The notes under the pieces were generated by a model, which was not told the origin of the DNA, did not search any database, and saw nothing but the letters and a program-made list of their open reading frames with translations. A stretch of 45,556 bases of DNA from Actinomycetota bacterium. GTDB lineage: Bacteria > Actinomycetota > Acidimicrobiia > Acidimicrobiales > Ilumatobacteraceae. A program made the position numbers and the translations under genes. Location of the stretch: assembly GCA_963169665.1 (NCBI GenBank), contig CAUJET010000048.1, forward strand, positions 1-45,556, written 5' to 3'. Each line of letters begins with the position of its first letter. Positions within the stretch are counted from its first letter, which is position 1. Of this stretch, positions 8,228 to 16,760 are shown in pieces.

Positions 8228-9436
8228 TCACGGCCGCCCGAGGGCTCTGGCCAGCATACGAGACACCCGTCGCCGCTCCCGCGCGTCGTCGAGCATGCGG
8301 CGGCGTACCTCGCGGTCGGCGGCGATGCGTTCGTAGTGGGCGGCGTACAGCTCGGCGAGGCGATGCATCGAGAACTGGTCGGCGCGGGGTCCGCCCGCGG
8401 CGACGAGCGATCGGCGCAGCGAGTCGTCGTAGAGCACCCGCCGCAGGGCGCCGGCGAGGGCGTCGACGTCGCCGGGTTCCACGAGCACCGAGTCGACCCC
8501 GTCGGTGGCCACGTTCCGGTAGCCGTCGAGCCCGCTCGCGACGATCGCTGTGTCGGCCGCCATGGCCTCGACGAGCACCACACCGAACGACTCGCCGTGC
8601 AGCGATGGCGCGCAGAACACGGTCGCACCCTTCAGCCGGGCGATCTTGTCGGCGTCGGTGACCCGCCCGAGCCACTCGACGCGGTGGTCGTGGGCGTACT
8701 CGGCCTGCAGGCGCGGCGTGTCGGGTCCGGTGCCCGCCACCCACAGACGCACGTCGTCGGGCAGTTGCTGCATCGCGGCGAGCAGCACGTCGAGGCCCTT
8801 GCGTTCCTCGTGGCGGCCGAGGAAGAAGATCGTGGGGCGATCGGTCGGGTGCGGCTGCGTGGTCGTGTAGGCGTCGAGCTCGACGCCGTTGAACAGGATC
8901 TCGTACTGGCCGCCGATGTACCGCTTCACGAGTTCCTCGGCGTCTTTCGACACCGCGACGCGGTGCGCCAGGCGATGGCTGGCGGCGAGCACCGGGCGAC
9001 GCAGGTACTTGTAGGCGGCGCTCTCCCCCGCCGAGTGGAACGTCGCGATGATCGGGGCGGTGTGCAGGAGCGTGGCTGTCTGCGTGGGGCCCGGGATGAA
9101 CGGTTCGTGGAGATGGAGCACGTCGAACTCCTCCTCGGTGAGCGCACGGATCGTGCGCAGCTGGCACGACGGGTCGGGCGCGAGCGGCGCGATCGACCCG
9201 TTGGCCGACGTGGGCAGGCTGTTGCCGAGCGGGGTGACGAACGGGGCGGGCGGCGGGCCGTCGCACGGGGCGAGCACGCGCACCTCGATGCCCATGCGGC
9301 GCAGCTCACGGCTGAGCCCCATCACCTGGGCCTGGACACCGCCGGGCACCGACAGGCTGTACGGGCACACCATGCCCACCCGGAGCAGGCGGCTCGGACG
9401 GCGCGACGTCGTCACGTCACCGGCGTCGTTCCCCAT
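8228..9436 (-). CDS. pimA: Phosphatidylinositol alpha-mannosyltransferase, PimA-like (GT4)
   Basis: A GT-B fold, GT4 glycosyltransferase of 402 residues. PimA transfers mannose from GDP-mannose to phosphatidylinositol at the inner membrane face, the first step to phosphatidylinositol mannosides. The opening VGMVCPYSLSVPGGVQAQV, the FDVLHLHEP motif, ATFHSAG, the FLGRHEERKGLDVLL hinge region and the donor-site GESFGVVLVEAMA all match mycobacterial PimA from memory. The first 18 residues before VGMVCPYS are extra. The ATG at 9436 is supported by a TACCGT box 6 nt upstream. In M. tuberculosis pimA adjoins patA; here they are 10 kb apart. Confidence 0.88.
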   Translation of the reverse strand: MGNDAGDVTTSRRPSRLLRVGMVCPYSLSVPGGVQAQVMGLSRELRRMGIEVRVLAPCDGPPPAPFVTPLGNSLPTSANGSIAPLAPDPSCQLRTIRALTEEEFDVLHLHEPFIPGPTQTATLLHTAPIIATFHSAGESAAYKYLRRPVLAASHRLAHRVAVSKDAEELVKRYIGGQYEILFNGVELDAYTTTQPHPTDRPTIFFLGRHEERKGLDVLLAAMQQLPDDVRLWVAGTGPDTPRLQAEYAHDHRVEWLGRVTDADKIARLKGATVFCAPSLHGESFGVVLVEAMAADTAIVASGLDGYRNVATDGVDSVLVEPGDVDALAGALRRVLYDDSLRRSLVAAGGPRADQFSMHRLAELYAAHYERIAADREVRRRMLDDARERRRVSRMLARALGRP

Positions 9437-9442
9437 CGGGCC

Positions 9443-9448
9443 ACGGTA
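9443..9448 (-). promoter_or_regulatory. Leaderless-type -10 box (TACCGT) for pimA
   Basis: Minus-strand hexamer 6 nt before the pimA ATG. It sits back to back with the box for the plus-strand oxidoreductase gene, so both promoters share a 36-bp divergent intergenic region. Confidence 0.5.
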
Positions 9449-9458
9449 CCTCGCCGAG

Positions 9459-9464
9459 TACGGT
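9459..9464 (+). promoter_or_regulatory. Leaderless-type -10 box (TACGGT) for the oxidoreductase gene
   Basis: Plus-strand hexamer 8 nt before the ATG at 9473. No Shine-Dalgarno sequence is present. Confidence 0.5.
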
Positions 9465-9472
9465 GCCCGCTC

Positions 9473-10372
9473 ATGACCCGTCTTCCCGCACTCAGCGTCA
9501 TCGGCACCCCGACCAAGCGGAACGCCCTGCTCGAGGTGGCCGCCGAGGCCGACCGGCGGGGCTTCGCCGGGCTCGCCAGCCCCGGCATCAACGGCAACCT
9601 CGCACTGTGCGGCTCGCTCGCCCACGTCACGAACGAGATCCCGTTCTGGACGAGCATCCAGCCGATCTACCACTCGCACTTCGGCGAGGTCGCGATCACC
9701 GCCGGTCACATCGCAGAGGTCAGCAACGGACGGTTCCGACTCGGTCTCGGGGTGAGCCATGCACCGGCGATGGACCGGCTCGGCATCGACACGGGCAAAC
9801 CGCTCGGCGACATGCGCACGTACGTACAGGGCATCCGATCCGCCGAGCGTGCATCGGGTGCGCTGCCACCGATCCTGCTCGCCACGTTGCGCGACAAGAT
9901 GCTCGACCTGGCACTCGAGGTGGGCGACGGTGCGATCTGGGCCAACGCGTCCCGCTCGTACATGCCCACCCAGGTGGCTCGCATCCCCGACGATCGCCGG
10001 GCGACGTTCTCGCTGGCGAACATGGTGCCGACCGTGATTGACGCCGACAAGGACGCGGCCCGCGCCATCCATCGACGCACGCTCGGCGGGTACATCGTGC
10101 TGCCCAACTACCGGAACTACTGGAAGCAGGCCGGCTACGCCGAGGAGATGGAGGCGATCGAGGCGGCGCTCGCCGCTGGCGATCGCGACGCGCTGCCGGG
10201 GCTGATGCCCGATCGTTGGCTCGACGACTGCACGATCTCCGGGTCACCGACCGAGGTGCGCGATCAGCTCGAGGCGTGGTTCGACACCGGTGTGCTGCCG
10301 ATCGCCGTCATGTCGAGCACGAGCGGCGGCCAGCTGCACGCGATCGGTCAGCTCTTCGAACTGTTCAGCTGA
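9473..10372 (+). CDS. LLM-class (luciferase-like) flavin/F420-dependent oxidoreductase
   Basis: A 299-residue protein of the bacterial luciferase-like TIM-barrel superfamily. The pattern is seen in VAAEADRRGFAGLASPGIN near the N-terminus, the sheet SIQPIYHSHFGEVAITAGHIAEVSNGRFRLGLGVSHAP (the GRFRLGLGVSH block is diagnostic), LATLRDKMLDLALEVGDGAIWANAS, and the late ISGSPTEVRDQLEAW segment. Members use FMN or F420. An F420-type NADP reductase at 28192 makes F420 plausible, but the cofactor and substrate are unknown. It is divergent from pimA, and its last 25 nt overlap the 3' end of the PhyH gene on the other strand. Confidence 0.88.
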   Translation: MTRLPALSVIGTPTKRNALLEVAAEADRRGFAGLASPGINGNLALCGSLAHVTNEIPFWTSIQPIYHSHFGEVAITAGHIAEVSNGRFRLGLGVSHAPAMDRLGIDTGKPLGDMRTYVQGIRSAERASGALPPILLATLRDKMLDLALEVGDGAIWANASRSYMPTQVARIPDDRRATFSLANMVPTVIDADKDAARAIHRRTLGGYIVLPNYRNYWKQAGYAEEMEAIEAALAAGDRDALPGLMPDRWLDDCTISGSPTEVRDQLEAWFDTGVLPIAVMSSTSGGQLHAIGQLFELFS

Positions 10373-11286
10373 CCGGTGCTGTCGGCGTCGGGCCAGGGCT
10401 CGCCCGGCAGCGGACGGAGGAAGCAGCGGTCGGGTGGGATGCTGAGGCCCTTCCACTCGTAGGGGTCGTGACCGATCGGGACAACGGCACGGTTGTCGAG
10501 CGTGGGCAGCGACATGCCCGGGACGCTCGACTCGAAGCTCCACGGCAGCAGCGACCAGCCGTTCAGGTAGTGGTTGACGAGCGCCCGCCGGAACCCGTTG
10601 GTGCGGTTCTTCAGCGACCGGTGCAGCAGGTAGCCGTTGAAGAACACCACCGACCCGGCCGGCACCTCGACCGCGATGCCGTCGGCTTCGTCGAACCCGT
10701 ACGCCTGGTCGGACGTGTCGTATTCGTCGGGCCGGCCGTGGTCGGCCGTCGGGAACAGGTAGCCGTTGCGGTGCGAACCGGGCACGACCCACAGGCACCC
10801 GTTGTCCACCGTCGCGTCGTCGATCGCGATCCATGCACCCACCAGCGACCGGTCGCGGGTGGGGATGTACCGCTCGTCCTGGTGCCACGCCTGGCCTGGC
10901 ATGTCGGGCCCCTTCACGAACAGCATCGACTGGCAGCACTTGACGGCGCCGTCCCAGTGCGGCAGGTGGGCACCGGCGATCCGGCTCACCACTCCGGCGA
11001 CCCCCGGGTGGCGCACCATGTCCATGGCGACGGCGCTCACCCAGTGCGGGAAGTGGACGGCCAGCACATGATGGGTGGCCTCGTCGTCGTCAGCGTCGGC
11101 CGGCAGCGAGGGCGGGTTGACCACCGGGTACTCGCCGCGAGCGAACCGAGCCGTGTCGGCGATGATGCGCTCCCGGGCGTCGGCGCCGACGAGATCGGGC
11201 ACCACGAGGTAGCCCTGGTCGACGAACTGGCGCACCGCCTCGTCCGACACCGACACCGACAGCTCTGAAACCGTCACCTCGTTCAT
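10348..11286 (-). CDS. Phytanoyl-CoA dioxygenase (PhyH) family Fe(II)/2-oxoglutarate oxygenase
   Basis: A 312-residue double-stranded beta-helix oxygenase. The iron ligands are H135 and D137 in AWHQDERY and H222 in LLHRS, followed by arginines (R228, R233, R234) that could hold 2-oxoglutarate. WVVPGSHRNGYL and VPAGSVVFFNGYLLHRS are typical PhyH segments. Family members hydroxylate lipids, antibiotics, osmolytes and other small molecules, so the substrate is open. The ATG at 11286 lies 4 nt after the SDR stop. This is the last gene of the seven-gene operon and converges, with 25 nt overlap, on the LLM oxidoreductase. Confidence 0.9.
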   Translation of the reverse strand: MNEVTVSELSVSVSDEAVRQFVDQGYLVVPDLVGADARERIIADTARFARGEYPVVNPPSLPADADDDEATHHVLAVHFPHWVSAVAMDMVRHPGVAGVVSRIAGAHLPHWDGAVKCCQSMLFVKGPDMPGQAWHQDERYIPTRDRSLVGAWIAIDDATVDNGCLWVVPGSHRNGYLFPTADHGRPDEYDTSDQAYGFDEADGIAVEVPAGSVVFFNGYLLHRSLKNRTNGFRRALVNHYLNGWSLLPWSFESSVPGMSLPTLDNRAVVPIGHDPYEWKGLSIPPDRCFLRPLPGEPWPDADSTGQLNSSKS

Positions 11287-11290
11287 CGCC

Positions 11291-12289
11291 TCAGGATGGC
11301 ACGGCGGCGGGGTCGACACCGGCACGTTCGACGCACCACCCCCACAGCTCGGCACGGCGTTCGGGGGTGTCGCTGCGGCGGGTGGTGGGCAGCCGGTGGA
11401 GGCTGCGTCGGCGGCGGTCGAGCCAGAACGACCCGCTGGTCGACGACGGCTCGCCGGTGTCGGCGGCGAGCCACACCAGCGTGTCGACGCCCTGTTCGGG
11501 CGTGCGCAGCAGCGGACCGACGATCTTGCGGAACGTGGGCAGCGACTCCTCGACGCCGGGCGTGTCTGCCCAGCCGGGATGCATCGCGTGGAACACGATC
11601 CCGCTCGAACCGAACCGCTCGGCCCACATCTCGTTCAGTGTCACCTGGGCGCGCTTCGCTCGGGCGTACTGCTCGGCGCCCTTGTAGGAGGCCGCGTCCA
11701 TCTCGATCGCGTCGACCTCGACGTTCGAGGCGTACATCCCGCCCGACGACATCGTGATGACACGAGACGGCTCGGCGGCCCGCAGCGCGGGCAGCAGCAG
11801 CGAGGTGAGCAGGAACGGGCCCACCACCTGACTGGCGACGGTCTGTTCGATGCCGTCGCTCGTGATGCGCCGTTCGTTGCTGAGTGCGCCGGCGTTGTGC
11901 ACCAGCACGTCGATGGCCGGGTGACGGGCGACGAGTCGCGCTGCGAGCGAGCGCACCTCGGCGAGGTTCCCCATGTCGGCCGTCTCGGCCTCGACCGCCG
12001 TGCCGGTGGCGGTCGACAACTCCGCCGCCACCGCAGCGGTCCGCTTCGCGTCTCGGCCGGTGATCACCACGCTCGCGCCGAGCTCGGCGAGCTCGCGTGC
12101 GGCGACCCGACCGAGCCCGGACGTTCCGCCGGTGATCACGACGACGCGTCCGGCCATCGACCCGGCTGCCGGTGCCGCCCAGCCGTCGACACGCGAGCGG
12201 AGGTCGTGGCCGATACGGGTGAAGCTCGTGACGACGGGCGCCTCGATGGCGACGTCGATCACCTTGCGCAGCTGCGCTCCGATGTCCAT
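11291..12289 (-). CDS. Short-chain dehydrogenase/reductase, DHRS12-like
   Basis: A 332-residue classical-type SDR. The dinucleotide motif TGGTSGLG is at 53-60, HNAG at 131-134, serines at 181-182 and the catalytic Y208-x3-K212 in QYARAK. The SSGGMYASNVEVD segment, the EMWAERF region and the HPGWADTPGVEESLP stretch resemble DHRS12-type reductases. About 45 residues precede the Rossmann fold (an IDVAIEAPVVTSFTRIGHDLRSR helix), which might bind membrane or a lipid substrate. The frame stays open to an ATG at 12349; I chose 12289 because that peptide lacks the extra low-complexity N-terminus. Fifth junction of the operon. Confidence 0.88.
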   Translation of the reverse strand: MDIGAQLRKVIDVAIEAPVVTSFTRIGHDLRSRVDGWAAPAAGSMAGRVVVITGGTSGLGRVAARELAELGASVVITGRDAKRTAAVAAELSTATGTAVEAETADMGNLAEVRSLAARLVARHPAIDVLVHNAGALSNERRITSDGIEQTVASQVVGPFLLTSLLLPALRAAEPSRVITMSSGGMYASNVEVDAIEMDAASYKGAEQYARAKRAQVTLNEMWAERFGSSGIVFHAMHPGWADTPGVEESLPTFRKIVGPLLRTPEQGVDTLVWLAADTGEPSSTSGSFWLDRRRRSLHRLPTTRRSDTPERRAELWGWCVERAGVDPAAVPS

Positions 12290-12358
12290 CTCACCAGTCT
12301 CGTCGTCCTGCCTCGTGGCGTCGCTGCGGACCGGTGTCGCACGCGCCACGCCCGGGCG

Positions 12359-13702
12359 TCAGCCGCAGATCGTCTTCGCGATGTGCATCCAGAAGTCGGC
12401 GGCCAGACCGAGCGACTCGACGTCGATGCGTTCGTCGTTGCCGTGGAAGCGCGAGCCGAACGACTCGAAGCTCACCGACGGCGAGAAGAGTCCGGCGCCA
12501 TAGACGACCGAACCCCGGTCGCGGAAGAAGCGTGCGTCGGTGCCGCCGACGATCAGTCCGGGCAGCAGGTCGGCGCCCGGGTAGGCGACCTGTGTGGCCG
12601 ACGAGATGGCGTCCCACAGCGCGGTCGGCGCGGGCGACTCGGTGGCGTCGCTGCCGTGCAGCCGACCGATCTCGACTCGATGGGCCAGCTCGCCGAGCGC
12701 CTCGTGCAGGTGGGCGTCGACCTCGTCCTGGGTGGTGCCGGGCACGGTGCGGATGTCGACCTCGAGCTCGACGAGGTCGGGGATGATGTTGGTCTTCTGC
12801 CCGCCGTGCACGACGTTCGGCGAGAACGTGGTGTGGGTGTGGGCGTGGCACCGCTTGGCGAGCACGGGCGGCAGCGTCTCGAGCGTCGCCCAGATCTGCG
12901 TCGGGTCGACGAGGCCGGCCTTCACCTCGGCCGACAGGTCCATCGCCGCCACGGTCTGGCGCCACACGTCGTCGATCCGGGCCTGCGGGCGGTACTGGTT
13001 GAGCCGGCGCACGATCTCGGCGGTGGTGACGAGCGCGTTGTCGGAGCCGAACGGCATCGATCCGTGGGCCGGGGTGCCGTGGATGCGCAGGCGTCGCCAG
13101 GCGATCCCTTTCTCCCCCGTGTTCACCACCACGTGCCGGGTACCGTCGTGCGAGGTGGTCGACCACCCGCCGAGCTCGGTGAGCACGTAGTCGCTGCGCA
13201 CCGCGTCCCAGTGCTCGTTGCACATCCACTCGGCGCCGTACGTGCCGCCGGCCTCCTCGTCGGCGACGCCGAAGTACACGAGCGTGCCCTTCGGCTTCCA
13301 GCCGCTCCGCGCGAGCTGACGGAAGGCGACGGCCATCGACGCGGTGACGTTCAGCATGTCGATCGCACCGCGGCCCCACACCTCGCCGTCGACGAGCTCG
13401 CCACCGAACGGATCACGTGTCCACCCCGCCGGGTTGACCGGCACGACGTCGGTGTGGCCCATGAAGCACAGCGTCGGCGCTCCGGGGTCGGAGCCCTCGA
13501 TGCGAGCGACGACCGACCCACGGCCGGGCAACGACTCGAACTGCTCGACGCCACCGCATCCGTCGAGGAAGCCTCCGAGGAGCTCGGCGTTGCGCGTCTC
13601 GTGACCGCTCTCGGGCGTGCCGTCGTTCACGCACTCGTTGCGGATGAGCGCCTGCAGCAGCTCGACGGTCGCACCGGTCATGTCATCGCTTCGGGTGGTC
13701 AT
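12359..13702 (-). CDS. M20 family zinc metallopeptidase/deacylase
   Basis: A 447-residue M20A-like hydrolase. The dinuclear zinc site is visible: GHTDVVP (His ligand and Asp), WGRGAIDML (bridging Asp), the catalytic acid pair in VADEEAGG, the Glu in LTELGG, and the C-terminal His in FHGNDER. The dimerisation lid (HGTPAHGSMPFGSDNALV) is present. Such enzymes hydrolyse N-acyl amino acids, dipeptides or carbamates. The substrate cannot be read from sequence. Its ATG overlaps the upstream methyltransferase stop as ATGA, so it belongs to the unknown operon and may release or trim an amide-linked intermediate. Confidence 0.92.
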   Translation of the reverse strand: MTTRSDDMTGATVELLQALIRNECVNDGTPESGHETRNAELLGGFLDGCGGVEQFESLPGRGSVVARIEGSDPGAPTLCFMGHTDVVPVNPAGWTRDPFGGELVDGEVWGRGAIDMLNVTASMAVAFRQLARSGWKPKGTLVYFGVADEEAGGTYGAEWMCNEHWDAVRSDYVLTELGGWSTTSHDGTRHVVVNTGEKGIAWRRLRIHGTPAHGSMPFGSDNALVTTAEIVRRLNQYRPQARIDDVWRQTVAAMDLSAEVKAGLVDPTQIWATLETLPPVLAKRCHAHTHTTFSPNVVHGGQKTNIIPDLVELEVDIRTVPGTTQDEVDAHLHEALGELAHRVEIGRLHGSDATESPAPTALWDAISSATQVAYPGADLLPGLIVGGTDARFFRDRGSVVYGAGLFSPSVSFESFGSRFHGNDERIDVESLGLAADFWMHIAKTICG

Positions 13703-14619
13703 GCCGCTATCTGAGCACGTCGCGCCACCAGCACGGCGAAGGTGCTCCGTGGCCTGCGGCGATGCAGGCGTGCCGACCAGGGCCGCCAGGCCCAGCGCCA
13801 CCCGTACCAGGTGCGGTGCCGGTGCCACAGCACGTCGCGCGACCGTTCGAGCGCGGCCAGCATCGCGGGCGTGAGGTACTCGATGGACGAGATCGAGTCC
13901 GAGCGAGTGCCGAAGCGTTGCTCGAACGCGGCGTGCCGCTCGGTCACCATCGCACGTCCGGCGGCGTCCGTGCCGTAGATCGGCGTCTCCATCACGACGA
14001 CGCGTCCCTCGGGGCGCAGCACGCGGAGGGCCTCGCGCAGGGTGCGCTCGTAGTCGGTCGAGTAGTGGAGCGACGCGTTGAACACGACCAGGTCGGCGGA
14101 GCCATCGGCGAACGGGAGTGCGTCCATCTCGGCCTGGTAGCGGGCGAACGAGTGCTCGAAGTGCCGGGCCGCGCCGAGCCCGTCGTCGTCGTCGAGGGTG
14201 AGGTCGACGGCGTGGGCCTCGTGACCGAGTTCGGTCAGCCGGTTCGACAGCCAGCCGACCCCGGCGCCGACGTCGATCACCACGAGCGACCGTCCGCCGT
14301 GTGACATCGGGGCGATCACCTCGTCGCGGACCGTGGCCCACGTGTTCCGGCGGATGCGCCACTGCCACTCGATCGGCCCGCCGGGCGTCGGCTCGGGGAG
14401 TCGACGGAAGTACTCGGGATCGGCGCTGGCACGGCCTTCGCCCTTGCGGACGGCGGTGTAGTCGTCGAGGAAGCGTGCGAAGTGGTCGGCTCGTGTCGGG
14501 CTCAGCAGACGGTGGATGCCGTCGACCGTCGGATACTCGATCTCACAGGCGGTGCAGCGCCTGCCATCGGCGGCAGCGACGAGCGGCCCGCGGCAGGCGG
14601 GGCAGGCGAGTTCGATCAT
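13699..14619 (-). CDS. SAM-dependent methyltransferase with N-terminal zinc-ribbon-like region
   Basis: A 306-residue protein. Residues 6-25 hold two CxxC pairs (C6/C9 and C22/C25), a Trm112-like zinc ribbon. The class I methyltransferase fold follows: motif I VVIDVGAGVGWLSNRL, an acidic VDLTLDDDD after beta 2, DLVVFNASLHYS as motif IV, and a REALRVLRPEGRVVVME loop. The C-terminus is very rich in Arg and Trp (RTWYGWRWAWRPW), suggesting contact with an anionic or membrane surface. It overlaps both neighbours by 4 nt (ATGA). The methyl acceptor is unknown. Confidence 0.87.
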   Translation of the reverse strand: MIELACPACRGPLVAAADGRRCTACEIEYPTVDGIHRLLSPTRADHFARFLDDYTAVRKGEGRASADPEYFRRLPEPTPGGPIEWQWRIRRNTWATVRDEVIAPMSHGGRSLVVIDVGAGVGWLSNRLTELGHEAHAVDLTLDDDDGLGAARHFEHSFARYQAEMDALPFADGSADLVVFNASLHYSTDYERTLREALRVLRPEGRVVVMETPIYGTDAAGRAMVTERHAAFEQRFGTRSDSISSIEYLTPAMLAALERSRDVLWHRHRTWYGWRWAWRPWSARLHRRRPRSTFAVLVARRAQIAA

Positions 14620-15368
14620 CGGCGGACGAGTTCGATCACGTAGTGGTCGGCGATGGCGACGACCGGCGGCCACTGTTCGACGCGGCGTTCCCAGCGGTCG
14701 AGACGGGCGAGGAGCCGAGGGTGCTTCGCCGCGAACGGCTCGACGTACGAGGGCGGGACCGATGCGCCGAGCGCCCACGTACGCCGGACGTCGAACCACG
14801 GCGCGAACGACCGTCGCGTCGCACGCGCCGACGGGTAGCGGATCGTCATCCCCCGCCACTCGGTGCTCGCACGCAGACGTCGGAACGCCGCCGACGGCTT
14901 GCCGTGCAGCAGATACCACGCCCACTCCCACGGCACGACTGGGCCCATCACACAGAGCACCGCCACTCCCCCGGGCCGCACCGCGCGCCCGAGGCCGGCC
15001 GCGACCACGCCGACGTCGTCGACGCAGTTGAGCCCACCGAAGTTCGACAGCGCGCCGTCGAACGGGCCGTGATCCTCGGCGAAGCCGTCGATGTCCTCGG
15101 CGCGGCACACGTGGGCGTCCACCCCGCGTGCTCGAGCGACCTCCACCATCCCCGGCGCGGCATCGGTGGCGATCACCTGTACCCCGCGAGTGCCGAGCCA
15201 GGATGCGTCGACACCGGTGCCGCAGTTGAGCTCGAGGATGCGATCGCCGGAGACGAAGGTCTCGCCGAGCCGGGCCCACACGGCCGATCGCATCACCCGG
15301 CCGATCGAGGTGTCGGTGAACGTGTCGTCGTAGGTGTCGGCGAGGTCGCTGAACGCGTCAGCGCCCAT
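14616..15368 (-). CDS. SAM-dependent class I methyltransferase
   Basis: A 250-residue protein starting with DLADTYDDTFTDTSIGRVMR, the lead-in of UbiE/type 11 methyltransferases. Motif I is ILELNCGTGVDASWLGTRG, followed by VIATDAAPGMVEVARAR and an FDGALSNFGGLNCV motif IV region. The C-terminal half (FAPWFDVRRTWALGASVPP) resembles methyltransferases acting on large or lipid-like substrates, though I cannot name one. Its start abuts the radical SAM stop with no gap, and its stop overlaps the next methyltransferase by ATGA. Confidence 0.88.
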   Translation of the reverse strand: MGADAFSDLADTYDDTFTDTSIGRVMRSAVWARLGETFVSGDRILELNCGTGVDASWLGTRGVQVIATDAAPGMVEVARARGVDAHVCRAEDIDGFAEDHGPFDGALSNFGGLNCVDDVGVVAAGLGRAVRPGGVAVLCVMGPVVPWEWAWYLLHGKPSAAFRRLRASTEWRGMTIRYPSARATRRSFAPWFDVRRTWALGASVPPSYVEPFAAKHPRLLARLDRWERRVEQWPPVVAIADHYVIELVRR

Positions 15369-16760
15369 TCAGACCTCGACCTCGTCGGCGGACGCGATGA
15401 GGCCGAGCCGTGCGGTCTCTGCCGCGGCGTCCTTCGCAGCCGACGCCACCGGATCGACGTCGCGGAGCCGATGTGCATCGACGGCGTTGAACAGCCACTC
15501 GTCGGCGTGCTTGTAGTACCGGCGCGAGTGGCGCCCGAGGATCATGTGGTCGCGATCGGAGGCCTGATTCCAATCGCCGTTCAGGACGATCTTGTGCTTC
15601 ACCTTGTCGTAGAAGCCGGTGTTCTTGATCGGGTACGCGACGGTGGTGAAGAAGATGTCGGGATCGGTGGTCTTCACGTGCTCGACGGTCGCGGCGATGT
15701 CGTCGTAGTCCTCGCCGTCGTAGCCCCACATGAGGAACATGCCGACCTCGATGCCGTACTGCTTGGCGAGCCGGGTCGCGAGCTGCACCTCCTCGACCTT
15801 CACGCCGCGCTGCATCGCGTCGAGGATCCGCTGACTGCCGCTCTCGGAGCCGATCCAGATGCGGTAGCACCCGAGATCGGCGAGGGTCTTCGCGACCTCG
15901 TCCTTCTTCATCCGGTCGGCACGGGTGATCGTCTCGAACGGGATGCGCAGTCCGCGTCGGCGCATCTCGGCCTCGTAGTCGAACAACCACTTGTGGCTGA
16001 TCGTGAACACGTCGTCGGGGTACCAGACCTGCTCGGGGCCGTACCGCTCGACGATGTGTTCCACCTCGGCGGCGCAGTCGATCGGGTCGCGGCGACGGTG
16101 CGAGTACCCGAACACGGCGTGGCTGCACCAGTTGCACTTGTACGGACATCCGCGAGCGGTGATCAGGTTCACCGAGCCCATGCCGTGGTGGGTGCGCCAC
16201 ACGTCGACGTAGGCGGGGATGTCGATCGCCTCGCGATCGGGCCAGGGCAGGCTGTCGATGTCGGCGATCTTGTCGCGGGCCGCGTTGTGCACGGCCGTGC
16301 CGTCCTCGTCGCGGAACACCGTGCCGGCGACGCCGTGCAGCCGGTGCTTGCCCGTGTCGCGCAGCACGGTGACGAGCTCAGCTGTCGTCGCCTCGCCCTC
16401 GCCCACCACGACGACGTCGGCCCCGCGATCGAGGTAGTCGTCGGGGTAGTTCGCGCTCTCGGGACCGCCGAACACGACCGTCCAGCCGTACCGGTGCGCC
16501 TCCTCGGCGACCCAGATCGCGTTGGCCCGCGTCATCAGGTTCGTGTACACGCCGACCACGCCACCTGGCGTCGATGCGAGCCTGGCTGTCAGCGCGGCCC
16601 GCGACGAGAAGGTGGTGTCGAACACCTCGACGTCGAAGCCTTCGCGCTTCAGGTAGGCGCTGAGGTACAGCAGCCCGAGCGGCGGGTACGGCTTCATGAT
16701 CTCGCGCTCTTTGGGGTCGTCCCAGAGGAAGTAGCCGTGCGTCAGCAGGATGTCGGTCAT
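15369..16760 (-). CDS. Radical SAM protein with N-terminal B12-binding-like domain
   Basis: A 463-residue radical SAM enzyme. Residues 1-135 form a Rossmann-like cobalamin-binding-type domain (PPLGLLYLSAYLKREGFDVEVFD, GGPESANYPDDYLDRGADVVVVGEGE), but without a DxHxxG motif, so any B12 would be base-off without protein His ligation. The [4Fe-4S] motif CxxxCxxC is C205, C209 and C212 in ARGCPYKCNWCSH. The GSESGSQRILDAMQRG and MFLMWGYDGED segments are typical of the class. Members methylate unactivated carbon or rearrange carbon skeletons. The Cys-Ser-His stretch after the cluster motif is conserved in many class B members. Translationally coupled (ATGA) to the HprK-like gene upstream. Confidence 0.92.
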   Translation of the reverse strand: MTDILLTHGYFLWDDPKEREIMKPYPPLGLLYLSAYLKREGFDVEVFDTTFSSRAALTARLASTPGGVVGVYTNLMTRANAIWVAEEAHRYGWTVVFGGPESANYPDDYLDRGADVVVVGEGEATTAELVTVLRDTGKHRLHGVAGTVFRDEDGTAVHNAARDKIADIDSLPWPDREAIDIPAYVDVWRTHHGMGSVNLITARGCPYKCNWCSHAVFGYSHRRRDPIDCAAEVEHIVERYGPEQVWYPDDVFTISHKWLFDYEAEMRRRGLRIPFETITRADRMKKDEVAKTLADLGCYRIWIGSESGSQRILDAMQRGVKVEEVQLATRLAKQYGIEVGMFLMWGYDGEDYDDIAATVEHVKTTDPDIFFTTVAYPIKNTGFYDKVKHKIVLNGDWNQASDRDHMILGRHSRRYYKHADEWLFNAVDAHRLRDVDPVASAAKDAAAETARLGLIASADEVEV

